Source: an uncultured bacterium (GTDB taxonomy: Bacteria; Actinomycetota; Coriobacteriia; Coriobacteriales; Coriobacteriaceae). Taken from it: 32,661 nucleotides of DNA. Shown in pieces: positions 24,255 to 32,600 of the stretch. A program made the translations under genes and the position numbers. The first letter of the stretch is position 1. The number at the start of each line of letters is the position of its first letter. The notes beneath the pieces are model-generated. The model had not been told where the DNA came from. It did no database searches and saw only the letters and a list, made by a program, of their open reading frames with translations. The DNA is taken from the NCBI GenBank assembly GCA_905215835.1, contig CAJMRR010000002.1, positions 1 to 32,661 on the forward strand, in the 5' to 3' direction.

Positions 24255-25235
24255 CTAGACCGTCTGAAGCTTCTCGACCTCGTCAAGGTTCTCGGTCAGA
24301 CGCGCAGCAAACGTCGAAAGCGGATGCGGATGCGTATCGAACTCGTAAGCCGTCTCGGTGGAATGGATCACGGTGCCGACGCCGGCATCGGTCAGCAGCT
24401 CCAGGAGCAGCGAATGCGGCGTAGTACCGTTAATGATGTGGGCACGAAATACGCCGCCGGTAAGCGCATCGACGGCCGCACGCAGCTTGGGAATCATGCC
24501 CTTATCGACCTCGCCGCCGTAGAGCATCTCGTTAACCTCGTCGAGCGTTAGGTTGGAGATAAGCGAGTCCTTGTCGCTAAAGTCCTTGTACAGGCCATCG
24601 ACATCGGTCAAAAAGATCGCCTTATGCGCGTGGAGCGCCGCAGCAACGGCACCGGCGGCGGTATCGGCGTTGATGTTGAAGAAACCGCCGTCCTCCCCCG
24701 CCGCGACGGTTGCGATGACGGGGATGTACTCGCTGTCGAGTAAGCGCTCGATATAGTCGGTGTTGACGTGCGTCACTTTGCCCACGCGACCGAGCTCGGG
24801 GTCGAGCGGCTCGGCGATGAGCGTGCCGGCATCGCTGCCCGACACGCCCACGGCCAGGTTGCCGTGGTGGTTGATGGCAGCAACCAGCTCTTGGTTGACC
24901 TTGCCGCCCAGCACCTCGCGCACGATATCCATAGTCGCCGGCGTGGTCACGCGCTGGCCGTTCTTAAACTCGACGGGAATATCGTAATGGCTCAGCGCCT
25001 CGTTGATAGCCTTGCCGCCGCCATGCACGATGACGGGGCGCATACCGATGATCTTGAGCAAAACGATGTCGCTCATCACGTCGCGGCGCAGCTGCTCATC
25101 GACCATGGCGGCTCCGCCATATTTGATAACAACCGTCTTGCCGGTCAGGTTCTTAATCCACGGCAGCGCTTCGAACAGCAGCTGCGCGGTTGCTTCGTTG
25201 GATTCGCTCGAACGACAATCGCGTGCGAATTTCAT
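24255..25235 (-). CDS. argB: acetylglutamate kinase
   Basis: Phosphorylates N-acetylglutamate, the second step of arginine synthesis and often the arginine-feedback-controlled one. The 326-aa product shows VVIKYGGAAM (Lys and GG of the ATP/substrate site), VHGGGKAIN, the NAG-binding GQRVTTPATMDIV, and FNINADTAAGAVAAAL with FLTDVDGLY. A C-terminal tail of about 30 residues follows the usual end. The ATG at 25235 (MKFARDCRSS) has GAGG six bases upstream; an earlier in-frame start at 25295 lacks a good site. The N-terminal helix before the core (about 25 residues) is of the type that in some ArgB proteins takes part in arginine regulation; whether it does here is unknown. Confidence 0.95.
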   Translation of the reverse strand: MKFARDCRSSESNEATAQLLFEALPWIKNLTGKTVVIKYGGAAMVDEQLRRDVMSDIVLLKIIGMRPVIVHGGGKAINEALSHYDIPVEFKNGQRVTTPATMDIVREVLGGKVNQELVAAINHHGNLAVGVSGSDAGTLIAEPLDPELGRVGKVTHVNTDYIERLLDSEYIPVIATVAAGEDGGFFNINADTAAGAVAAALHAHKAIFLTDVDGLYKDFSDKDSLISNLTLDEVNEMLYGGEVDKGMIPKLRAAVDALTGGVFRAHIINGTTPHSLLLELLTDAGVGTVIHSTETAYEFDTHPHPLSTFAARLTENLDEVEKLQTV

Positions 25236-25316
25236 AATCTGCCTCGTCTTTCGTATCGTTATCGCGCCGTGCTCCGCTGTCCGCAATCGCGGCAAGATGC
25301 GCAGCGTGCCTGGAAT

Positions 25317-26585
25317 CTAGGAACGGTAGTCGCCGTTGATGGAGATGTACTCATGCGTGAGGTCGCAGGTCCACACGGTCGTTGCCGCGTCGCCTGCGCC
25401 CAGGTCGGCCGAGATCACGATCTCGGGCGCCTCGAAACGTCGTAGAGCCTCGTCCTCGTCAAAGGGAACAGTCAGACCGTCGCGACAGACAGGCATGCCC
25501 ATCATGTCGATGGAAACGTCTTCCTGATTAAACTTTACGCCGCACTTACCGAGCGCCATAGCAACGCGACCCCAGTTGCAGTCGTGGCCGGCGATGCAGG
25601 TCTTAACGAGCGGCGAGTTGGCAACGGCACGGGCGGCGATATCGGCTTCCTCGTCGTTCACGGCGCCGGTAACGTTGACCGTAACAAGCTTGGATGCGCC
25701 CTCACCATCGGCGGCGATATTGCGCGCTAGGCTCTCGCACACCTCGTGCACAGCAAATGCCAACTCGTCAAAGGCATCGGAGCCCTCGACGATAGGCTCG
25801 ACATCTGCGGCAGCGGCGCCGGAGGCAAGCATGATACAGGTGTCGTTGGTCGAGGTGTCGGAATCGACCGTTACCTTGTTAAAGGTCTGCTTGACGGTCG
25901 AGAGCAGCAGGGTATGAAGTGCCGCAGGCTCGACGGGGGCATCGGTGGTGATAACTGCGATCATGGTGGCCATGTTGGGCATGATCATGCCCGAGCCCTT
26001 GCACATGCCGCCTACCGTATAGACATTGCCCGCATGACCCGCAGCCTCACTGACGTAGGACACGGCGTACTCCTTGGAGTGCGTGTCGGTCGTCATGATG
26101 GCGCGAGCGGCATCGGCGCCACCGTGGGCGGAGAGCGCCTCGTAGGCAGCAGGAATAGCGGTCTCAAACGTGTCGATCGGCAGAATCTGGCCAATCACAC
26201 CCGTAGAGGCAACCAGAATCTGCTGGGGCTCGCAGCCGATGACCTGCGATGCGATGTTGCACGTCTCGCGCGCGCATGCAAGGCCGGTCTCACCCGTGGC
26301 GGCGTTGGCATTGCCAGAGTTGACCGAAACGCCGGCGATGATACCGTAGCCCTTGTCGGCACCGCCCAGGTTGGCACGACTCACTTGCACGGGCGCCGCG
26401 CAAAAGCGATTGGTGGTAAACACGCCTGCACCGGAACAGGGTTTATCGGGCACGACGAGCGCGTAATCCAGACGCTCGGGGTTCTTGCGGAACCCAGCGT
26501 GGATGCCCGCAGCTTTAAAACCAGCCGCAGCCGTAACGCCACCCTCGACGGCGCGAATCTTGATATCAAACAGCTCGGTATTCAT
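25317..26585 (-). CDS. argJ: bifunctional glutamate N-acetyltransferase / acetylornithine transacetylase
   Basis: Recycles the acetyl group from acetylornithine to glutamate and may also make acetylglutamate from acetyl-CoA. The 422-aa precursor cleaves itself at the conserved Ala-Thr bond; the motif here is KGSGMIMPNMATMIA with the nucleophile Thr207. Other family parts: SVNSGNANAATG, STGVIGQILP, and CDLTHEYISINGDYRS at the C-terminus. Presence of ArgJ means the cyclic acetyl pathway; no argA or argE is seen. AAGGAG lies 11 bases before the ATG. It is 134 bases after argC and 81 before argB. Confidence 0.96.
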   Translation of the reverse strand: MNTELFDIKIRAVEGGVTAAAGFKAAGIHAGFRKNPERLDYALVVPDKPCSGAGVFTTNRFCAAPVQVSRANLGGADKGYGIIAGVSVNSGNANAATGETGLACARETCNIASQVIGCEPQQILVASTGVIGQILPIDTFETAIPAAYEALSAHGGADAARAIMTTDTHSKEYAVSYVSEAAGHAGNVYTVGGMCKGSGMIMPNMATMIAVITTDAPVEPAALHTLLLSTVKQTFNKVTVDSDTSTNDTCIMLASGAAAADVEPIVEGSDAFDELAFAVHEVCESLARNIAADGEGASKLVTVNVTGAVNDEEADIAARAVANSPLVKTCIAGHDCNWGRVAMALGKCGVKFNQEDVSIDMMGMPVCRDGLTVPFDEDEALRRFEAPEIVISADLGAGDAATTVWTCDLTHEYISINGDYRS

Positions 26586-26719
26586 CGTCTTTATGACTCC
26601 TTATGTCAAACAAAAAACGGACATCGGTTGGTGCGCCATGCCAGTCGTGATCATGAGACCAGCTTAAGAGTGGCGCCCCACTCGATGCCCGACTACCAAA
26701 TCGTTAACAATCGAATGTG

Positions 26720-27790
26720 CTACACCGGGCACGCCACTGTGGGCAAGCCTCGTCGCTCGTCAAAGCCAAAGACGATATTGGCGCACTGGACCGCTTGGCC
26801 CGCAGCGCCCTTGCACAGATTGTCGATGGCGCCCGTCGCCACCAGCACGCCCGCGCGTTTGTTGAACGCAAGGCCAATCTGGGCGGCGTTGGTGCCGACG
26901 ACCGAAGCCGTCTTGGGCTGCTGGTCGGCATCGAGCACGCGCACAAAGGTGCGTCCAGCGTAGAACTGCTTGTAATAGTCGACGACATCCTCAAGAGCCA
27001 GGGAGTCGATGGCCTGCGGCGTGAGCGGCAGCGTCACCGTGGAGAGCAGGCCGCGCTTGAGCGGTGCCAGGTGCGGGGTAAAGACGACGCGATCTGTTAG
27101 ACCAAGGATTTGCTCGATTTCGGGCGTGTGACGATGCTTACCCACGCCGTAGGCCTCCAAGTTCTCGTCGGCGCTGCAAAAATGGGTGCGGGCGTTGCAG
27201 GACTTACCGGCGCCCGTCACGCCGCTAATGGCATCGACAATCACGGGACCGTTCTCGGCCACCCAGCCCGCACGCACGGCAGGAGCGGCAGCAAGGCTCG
27301 TTGCGGTGGGATAGCAGCCGGCGCAGGCGACCAACACGGGCCTGCCAGCGGCATGGTTGGAAGCAGCGGTCTCTAAGTCCTGGCAGAACAGCTCGGGCAG
27401 ACCGAAGGCGCGGGTCTTGAGCAACTCGGGGCTCGTGTGCTCGGCGGCATACCATGTCTCAAAGACAGACGCGTCGCTCAGACGGTAATCGGCCGAAAGA
27501 TCAAAGCAGGAGACGCCCGATGCAAGCAGCGCGGGCACCTGTGCCATGGCAGCCGTGTGCGGCACGGCCAAGAAGACGGCGTCGCAGGATTTAAGCTCGG
27601 GCGCGTCATGCGTCGTGAAGACCAGATCGCTCACGCCAGCAAAGCTCGGATACACCGCAGACAGCGGCTGGTCGGCATCGGCGTTGGACGTAATGGCAAC
27701 AAGTTCAAACTCGGGATGGCCGAGCACGAGGCGAATGAGCTCGGCTCCGGCATATCCAGCCGCGCCGACGATTCCAACCTTCAAAGACAT
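26720..27790 (-). CDS. argC: N-acetyl-gamma-glutamyl-phosphate reductase
   Basis: NADPH-dependent reduction of acetylglutamyl phosphate to the semialdehyde. The 356-aa product starts with a Rossmann signature (VGIVGAAGYAGAELIRLV), has LAVPHTAAM, DLSADYRL and the catalytic cysteine in ACAGCYPT (Cys159), then SGVTGAGK and HRHTPEIEQ. AAGGAG precedes the ATG. First gene of the arginine operon; argF, argG and argH are not in the window. Confidence 0.96.
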   Translation of the reverse strand: MSLKVGIVGAAGYAGAELIRLVLGHPEFELVAITSNADADQPLSAVYPSFAGVSDLVFTTHDAPELKSCDAVFLAVPHTAAMAQVPALLASGVSCFDLSADYRLSDASVFETWYAAEHTSPELLKTRAFGLPELFCQDLETAASNHAAGRPVLVACAGCYPTATSLAAAPAVRAGWVAENGPVIVDAISGVTGAGKSCNARTHFCSADENLEAYGVGKHRHTPEIEQILGLTDRVVFTPHLAPLKRGLLSTVTLPLTPQAIDSLALEDVVDYYKQFYAGRTFVRVLDADQQPKTASVVGTNAAQIGLAFNKRAGVLVATGAIDNLCKGAAGQAVQCANIVFGFDERRGLPTVACPV

Positions 27791-27875
27791 ATCAGACTCC
27801 TTGTCTGCGATTTATGCACCGATGCGCATTTCGCAGCGGTCGTTATGAAGTGGGTTGAAACTTTAGCACCAAAAG

Positions 27876-27912
27876 ATGCATGAATACGTAAATGGCTTGC
27901 ATATTCATGCAT
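27876..27912. promoter_or_regulatory. ARG-box-like inverted repeat upstream of argC
   Basis: ATGCATGAATA (27876-27886) and TATTCATGCAT (27902-27912) are perfectly inverted with a 15-base spacer, 86 bases upstream of argC. The half-sites CATGAATA/TATTCATG closely match the ArgR/AhrC box core known from other bacteria. The promoter should overlap it but no clear -35/-10 pair was assigned. Confidence 0.6.
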
Positions 27913-27956
27913 TGAAACATTCCCGACACATTCGCTTGAAGGAATTGACAAATGGA

Positions 27957-28010
27957 GCGGGCCCCGTATTGACCGGCGCCCCTAACGGCGCCGGGCAATA
28001 CGGGGCCCGC
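27957..28010. terminator. 24-bp GC-rich hairpin at the end of the flavin operon
   Basis: A 15-base outer arm (27957-27971 with 27996-28010) and an 8-base inner arm (CCGGCGCC, 27973-27980, with 27987-27994) are separated by one A-G mismatch; the loop is six bases. It lies 38 bases past the last gene of the operon. There is no T-run on either strand, so it is not a classical intrinsic terminator, yet it is the only candidate here. Confidence 0.5.
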
Positions 28011-28047
28011 CCATGCGAAAACCAAGTTGTTAGGATAAGCCAGCTGG

Positions 28048-28458
28048 CTAGAGCTCGACCGGCACCCATTCGTCGTGATTGCAGATAAAAGCCTCGGGAT
28101 CTTCGACGCTAAAGAAGACGAGCGTGGGGTCGTTAGGCCCCTCATAGTGCTCACCCAGGCGCTCTAGATGCTTCCACCCGGCTTCGCGCATTTCGCTCGA
28201 AGCCCGGTCTTCCAGCCCCGCACGCCCGCGCAAGATGAGCCAGCCATGGCCCGGCCACCAACTCGTGGCCTCAAAGCGCTGATTTTGCAGCAACTCTTGC
28301 CACACGTCTTTGGTGCGCGCTGTTACAAACCACAGCTTGCCATCCTGGATCTGCGCAAACGAAAACGGACGCACATGAGGCTGTCCGTCAACGCTCGTCG
28401 CCAAATACCATGCCGGCACCGACGTCAGATACTCCAACACCGTATTCAATCCGTCCAT
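28048..28458 (-). CDS. flavin-binding split-barrel protein (PNPOx family), copy 2
   Basis: A 136-aa protein of the pyridoxamine 5'-phosphate oxidase-like superfamily, whose members usually bind FMN. Diagnostic parts: VPAWYLATSVDGQPHVRPFS, then GKLWFVTARTKDVWQEL and a strand with GWLILRGRAGLED. It is a close relative of the preceding gene: the same PAWYLAT, RPFSFA, KLWF and KDVW elements in the same order. AGGAGG lies four bases before the ATG. Last gene of the riboflavin operon by position (44 bases after its paralogue). Reaction unknown; FMN or F420-type binding is inferred from the family. Confidence 0.85.
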   Translation of the reverse strand: MDGLNTVLEYLTSVPAWYLATSVDGQPHVRPFSFAQIQDGKLWFVTARTKDVWQELLQNQRFEATSWWPGHGWLILRGRAGLEDRASSEMREAGWKHLERLGEHYEGPNDPTLVFFSVEDPEAFICNHDEWVPVEL

Positions 28459-28502
28459 GTGTCCTCCTGTACTAGCTAGTTTGGGAGCCTGGTTTGTGCT
28501 TG

Positions 28503-28949
28503 TTAGAGCTCCAGGCGCTCCTCGCTGCCGTCGATATCACAAAAGCGCGCGGCAATGTTGCGGACCGAAAAGAAAGCAAGGCGGCCGTCGTTGACGCTCT
28601 CGTGTTCCTCACCGATGCCCACCATGTGCTTAAAACCCGCTTGACGCACCTTGTCGCTCGCAACTGCGTCGTCCTCAAGTGCGGCCTCGCCGGTCAACAC
28701 GATCCAGCACTCCCCCGGCTTCCAGCCCGAGAGTTCAAACTTGGGATTCGCACTCAGCTCCGCCCACACATCCTTGTCGCGCGATGTGCAAAACCACAGC
28801 TTGCCGTCATCGACCATGGCAAACGAAAACGGCCTCACGCGAGGCTGATGCCCGTCGGCCACATCGGTCGTGGCCAGATACCACGCCGGAATGCGCCTGA
28901 GATATGAACAGGCGCGCTCAAGCTGAGCCGTGCGGTCGTTGTCGGTCAT
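28503..28949 (-). CDS. flavin-binding split-barrel protein (PNPOx family), copy 1
   Basis: A 148-aa paralogue of the following gene, with IPAWYLATTDVADG, RVRPFSFAMVDDGKLWFCTS and RDKDVWAELS, then WIVLTGEAALEDD. The family includes small dimeric FMN-binding reductases and oxidases. It starts 30 bases after ecfT with AAAGGGG upstream of the ATG, so it is probably in the same transcript as the FMN-riboswitch-controlled uptake genes. The pair likely arose by tandem duplication. Substrate unknown. Confidence 0.85.
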   Translation of the reverse strand: MTDNDRTAQLERACSYLRRIPAWYLATTDVADGHQPRVRPFSFAMVDDGKLWFCTSRDKDVWAELSANPKFELSGWKPGECWIVLTGEAALEDDAVASDKVRQAGFKHMVGIGEEHESVNDGRLAFFSVRNIAARFCDIDGSEERLEL

Positions 28950-28979
28950 AGGGACCCCTTTCTTGCGCTCGAATCGCGC

Positions 28980-29780
28980 CTAAACAAGTTGAAGGTTGAT
29001 GACGATGACGCAGATGAGCAGCAACGCCGTCACCACCGCCGCCAACGCATCGCTGCGGCCAAATGCAAGCGCATGCAGACGTGTGCGGCCCTGCTCGCCA
29101 TGATAGCAACGGGCATCCATGGCGGCCGAAAGCGTCTCGGCATGACGGAACACGCCCGTGAACAGCGGAATCGCCACACTGCCGAGCATACGCACGCCGC
29201 CGAGCGGGCCTCCCGTCACGCGCGCACCGCGGCTCGCCTGCGCATCGGCCGTCTGCTTCATCTCGGTGGCAAACTGCGGCATAAAGCGCAGCGCGATACC
29301 CATAATCATGCCGAGCTCGTGCGCAGGAAGTCCCACACGCGCAAACGGCGCGAGCAGGCGCTCAAAGCCCGCGGTGAGGTCGAGCGTCGGTGTGGTGAGC
29401 GTAATAGCGCTCATGCCGGCCATCATCAGGGTCAGGCGGCACGCCATAAAGGCGGCGGAATGCAGCGAACCCTCGCTTATCTGCAAAAAGCCAAGCTGCC
29501 ACAGAATGCGCCCACTCTGGTCGGAAAATAGGTTGAGCACTGCGACCACCACGACAATCGCCAGCAATGGTGCCATCGATGATAGGACCCGGCGCAACGG
29601 CACCCGGGACACGGTATAGATCAGGACAACGAAGATTGCGACCGGGGCCAGTCCGCAGAAGCTGCTGACTGTGAGCGTCGTGATCAGAAACACAAAACCC
29701 AAGAGCAACTTAGTTCGCGGATCCAGGCGGTGGATCGCACTATCGCCGGGATAGTAGCTGCCAAACGAAAACGCCTCCAT
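28980..29780 (-). CDS. ecfT: energy-coupling factor transporter transmembrane protein EcfT
   Basis: Membrane scaffold that connects the ATPases to the S component of a group I/II ECF vitamin importer. The 266-aa product has the EcfT start (SYYPGDSAIHRLDPRTKLLL), several hydrophobic segments and the cytoplasmic coupling region with ADAQASRGARVTGG and later the AMDARCYHGEQGRT loop, which match the two Ala-Arg-Gly/Ala-Arg-Cys motifs of the family. The ATG overlaps the stop codon of the ATPase gene (TAATG) with GGAGG upstream, so translation is coupled. Confidence 0.94.
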   Translation of the reverse strand: MEAFSFGSYYPGDSAIHRLDPRTKLLLGFVFLITTLTVSSFCGLAPVAIFVVLIYTVSRVPLRRVLSSMAPLLAIVVVVAVLNLFSDQSGRILWQLGFLQISEGSLHSAAFMACRLTLMMAGMSAITLTTPTLDLTAGFERLLAPFARVGLPAHELGMIMGIALRFMPQFATEMKQTADAQASRGARVTGGPLGGVRMLGSVAIPLFTGVFRHAETLSAAMDARCYHGEQGRTRLHALAFGRSDALAAVVTALLLICVIVINLQLV

Positions 29781-31684
29781 TAGCAGCCCTCCTCTCGCGC
29801 GACCGTCTTGGATTTAGCAATGTCCGCGACGTTAGAAGGACCGCCCGAGCGACCGATTAGCAGGTCCACCAACTCGTCTGCCAGCGACTCAACCGTATAG
29901 AGGCCGTCAAAGCGCAGCGGCACGCCTGCCTTCGCAAGCGCCAGCGCCATGCGCTGGGCAGCGGGAACACCCAAGCCGATTGATTTAAGCTCATCCGCAT
30001 GCGCAAAAACCTGAGCGGGCGTGCCCTCGGCAAACACCACGCCTTCGTTCATTACGACGATGCGGTCACAGCAATTGGCCAGGTCATCCATACTATGTGA
30101 AACCATGACAACGGTCAGGCCATCGCGGTGAAGTCGATCGATAAGCTCAAGGAAATCCCTGCGCGCAGCCGGATCGAGTCCCGCCATGGGCTCATCGAGC
30201 ACCAGGACTTCGGGCTCCATGGCGAGCACGCCAGCGAATGCCACACGCCGTTGCTGACCGCCCGAAAGCTCAAAGGGACTCTTGTCGCCAACCGTGGAAA
30301 GGTCGAGGCCCACGCGTGAGAGCGATGACTCAACACGACGGTCGACTTCATCTTGCGGCAAGCCAAGGTTGTACGGACCAAACGCCACGTCCTGCGCCAC
30401 GGTTTCGGCAAACAGCTGACGCTCAGGATACTGAAACACCACGCCGACCTTGGCCTTAACCGCAGCGGCGTCTTTCTTGTTTGATAGGTCGAGCCCCAGC
30501 GCGCAAATGCTTCCCTCCTGCGGACGGATCAGCCCGTTGAGATGCTGGACCAGCGTCGATTTACCCGAGCCGGTATGGCCTGCTAGCCCCAGGAACTCGC
30601 CGCGACGCACCGTCAGCGATACATCGCGCAGCGCCCACGGGCTGCTTGGGTCGTTTCCCCAGAGAGCCTGCTTGCTCGATTTGCCCGCAGTGGCCGAGCG
30701 CTTATGCCAGCGGCGGCGCTCGCGCGGACTGAGCGAATAACTGTACGAAACATGGGATAGCTCTATGACGGGCTCTGGTACGTTATCTTCGTTGTCTGCC
30801 GAAACCGTACCGTCAACAATTTCCGATTGGGGTGCGGAAGACTGCCCCACGGTGCCCGCCCCGCTTCGCTCGACATAAACCCGCGCAATCTCGGCGACCA
30901 TATCCGCCTCACGCACCTGTGCGCAAACGGGTACGCCCTTCTCACGAAGTGTCCTACCTAGACAGCACGACGCCGGCATATCCAAGTTGAGCTGCGCAAG
31001 TTCGTCCGCCCGCGTCAAGATTTCCTCGGGCGTGCCCAGCATGGCAACTCGTCCAGTCTGAAACACGGCGACACGATCGGCCTCGGCGGCCTCCTCCATA
31101 AAGTGCGTAATCATCACGATGGTCATGCCGCGATCGTGCAACGCGCGGCAAGCCTTCATGAGGCCCTTGCGTCCACGCGGATCGAGCATCGAGGAAGCCT
31201 CGTCCAATATGAGCACGCGCGGTTCCATGGCAAGCACGCCGGCAAGCGCCACGCGCTGCTTTTGGCCGCCCGAAAGCGCATGGGTCTCGTGGTGCTCAAA
31301 GCCCACCAGGCCCACGCCTTTCAGCGCCTCGCGTACGCGCTGCGCAATTTGCGCCGATGGCACGCCTAGGTTTTCGGGACCAAACGCAATGTCATCTTCG
31401 ACAAGCGTTGCCACCAGCTGGTCGTCGGGATTCTGGAATACCATGCCCGCGGTCGAACGAATATCGTAGACCAGCTCGGGGTCGGACGCATCCATGCCGT
31501 TGATGCGTACCGTGCCCGCATCGGGCTGCAACAGCGCATTCAGATGCTTGGCAAACGTCGACTTGCCCGACCCATTGCCACCGAGGATGCAGAAAAACTC
31601 CCCGTCCTCGATGTTCAGATCGACGCCGTCGAGCGCCGGTGCGGCACCGTCATAACTAAAGGAAACGCCCCGACACTCAATCAT
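29780..31684 (-). CDS. ecfA: fused EcfA1-EcfA2 ATPase of an ECF transporter
   Basis: One 634-aa polypeptide with two complete ABC ATPase domains. The first (about 1-245) has Walker A GGNGSGKST (35-43), FQNPDDQ, signature LSGGQKQ and Walker B LILDEAS; the second (about 305-560) has Walker A GHTGSGKST (369-377), FQYPERQLF, signature LSGGQQRR and LVLDEPMAGLDP. FQNPDDQ is typical of EcfA1 and FQYP of EcfA2, which are separate genes in most bacteria. A low-complexity linker (about 275-305) joins the halves. Its ATG overlaps the ribU stop (ATGA) and its stop overlaps the ecfT start, so the three are tightly coupled. Confidence 0.94.
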   Translation of the reverse strand: MIECRGVSFSYDGAAPALDGVDLNIEDGEFFCILGGNGSGKSTFAKHLNALLQPDAGTVRINGMDASDPELVYDIRSTAGMVFQNPDDQLVATLVEDDIAFGPENLGVPSAQIAQRVREALKGVGLVGFEHHETHALSGGQKQRVALAGVLAMEPRVLILDEASSMLDPRGRKGLMKACRALHDRGMTIVMITHFMEEAAEADRVAVFQTGRVAMLGTPEEILTRADELAQLNLDMPASCCLGRTLREKGVPVCAQVREADMVAEIARVYVERSGAGTVGQSSAPQSEIVDGTVSADNEDNVPEPVIELSHVSYSYSLSPRERRRWHKRSATAGKSSKQALWGNDPSSPWALRDVSLTVRRGEFLGLAGHTGSGKSTLVQHLNGLIRPQEGSICALGLDLSNKKDAAAVKAKVGVVFQYPERQLFAETVAQDVAFGPYNLGLPQDEVDRRVESSLSRVGLDLSTVGDKSPFELSGGQQRRVAFAGVLAMEPEVLVLDEPMAGLDPAARRDFLELIDRLHRDGLTVVMVSHSMDDLANCCDRIVVMNEGVVFAEGTPAQVFAHADELKSIGLGVPAAQRMALALAKAGVPLRFDGLYTVESLADELVDLLIGRSGGPSNVADIAKSKTVAREEGC

Positions 31685-32271
31685 GCGCGGCCTTTGACCT
31701 GGTCCTTTTTTGGCGTGATGAGGTTGGAGACCGCTTTATACACCGCCAGCGTCAACACCGAGTTAAGCACGGTCTTGATAAGGTTGAACGGCAGCACGGC
31801 AGGAATCATGAGCGGGGCGATCACATCGACCGAGCCATACCAGAACCAAACGCCAATGGTAAGGTTTGCGACCATAGACAGCGCCGTAGCGGCAATGACG
31901 CCGAGCACCAGGCCAATCACGGCACCCTTATAGGTGTGCATCTTCTGGTAAACGGTAGCCGCGGGCAGAATGTAGCCCAGCGTGGCAACCAGGTTCATAA
32001 GCGCGCCGACCCAGTCACCCGTGGTGAGCGCATGGATAACGATCGCCATGGCGGCAACAGCAGTGCCGGCGCCAGGACCATACGCAAAACCGCACACCAT
32101 CGCCGGCACCAGCGACGGGTCATACGTCAAAAACGGCGCCGAAGGAAGGATAGGCAGCTGCACGTACATAAACAGGGCGCCCAGGGCGCACATCAGCGCC
32201 ATGGTAACGAGCTGTTTGGTGCTCCACCTATTCGTGTTCTCAAAATGGATATGCTGCGACTGTTCAGACAT
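31681..32271 (-). CDS. ribU: riboflavin ECF transporter S component
   Basis: Membrane protein of about 196 aa that binds riboflavin and docks on EcfT/EcfA. It has the S-component start (LVTMALMCALGALFMYVQLPI), the RibU-type motif FLTYDPSLVPAMVCGFAYGP and several further hydrophobic helices. Its mRNA leader is an FMN riboswitch, which independently points to riboflavin as the substrate. The ATG at 32271 (MSEQSQHIHFEN) is chosen because AGGCAGGTGAT lies just upstream; an ATG at 32292 falls inside the conserved 3' part of the riboswitch. First gene of the operon. Confidence 0.93.
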   Translation of the reverse strand: MSEQSQHIHFENTNRWSTKQLVTMALMCALGALFMYVQLPILPSAPFLTYDPSLVPAMVCGFAYGPGAGTAVAAMAIVIHALTTGDWVGALMNLVATLGYILPAATVYQKMHTYKGAVIGLVLGVIAATALSMVANLTIGVWFWYGSVDVIAPLMIPAVLPFNLIKTVLNSVLTLAVYKAVSNLITPKKDQVKGRA

Positions 32272-32282
32272 AAGATCACCTG

Positions 32283-32462
32283 CCTCTTTCATCCGGACTC
32301 TAACCGTTGGTACTGGGATCTCACCAGTTCAGCCGGCATGTGAACCAACACACGCACGGGTCGCGGACTCATCGGCTCGGTCGCAGGCACCTCGCCTGCG
32401 CCACGGCACCCCTTTGGCACCGCCCGATTTACCGCCAGTGGGGAATTCCACCCCGCCCTGAA
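32283..32462 (-). ncRNA. FMN riboswitch (RFN element)
   Basis: The minus strand carries the conserved RFN parts in order: GGTGGAATTCCCCACTGGCG, GGTAAAT, and at the 3' side GTGAGATCCCAGTACC, AACGGTTAGAGTCCGGATGA and AAGAGG. FMN binding is expected to switch off the downstream gene. The conserved 3' end runs straight into the ribU Shine-Dalgarno region (AGGCAGGTGA) and no terminator hairpin follows, so control is probably at translation initiation. Confidence 0.95.
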
Positions 32463-32474
32463 ACAGCAATTGCA

Positions 32475-32502
32475 AGTGTAGCACCAGCAGGCTTTCGCGC
32501 AA
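32475..32502 (-). promoter_or_regulatory. promoter of the FMN-riboswitch operon
   Basis: On the minus strand TTGCGC (32497-32502) and TACACT (32475-32480) are spaced by 16 bases, 13 bases before the riboswitch begins. The position fits transcription starting at the aptamer's 5' edge. Confidence 0.6.
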
Positions 32503-32579
32503 GTATGCCGAGGGTAATTTGTGGCGGAGATCAGTTGCCGAAACAACCACGTTCCCCACCCATCCCAAAGTAACGCGCC

Positions 32580-32600
32580 TTTCGCGGCAAAGCCGCGAAA
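32580..32600. other. 9-bp perfect hairpin upstream of the flavin operon
   Basis: TTTCGCGGC (32580-32588) pairs perfectly with GCCGCGAAA (32592-32600) around a 3-base loop. There is no T-run on either side. The remaining 32503-32661 shows no gene. Confidence 0.45.
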
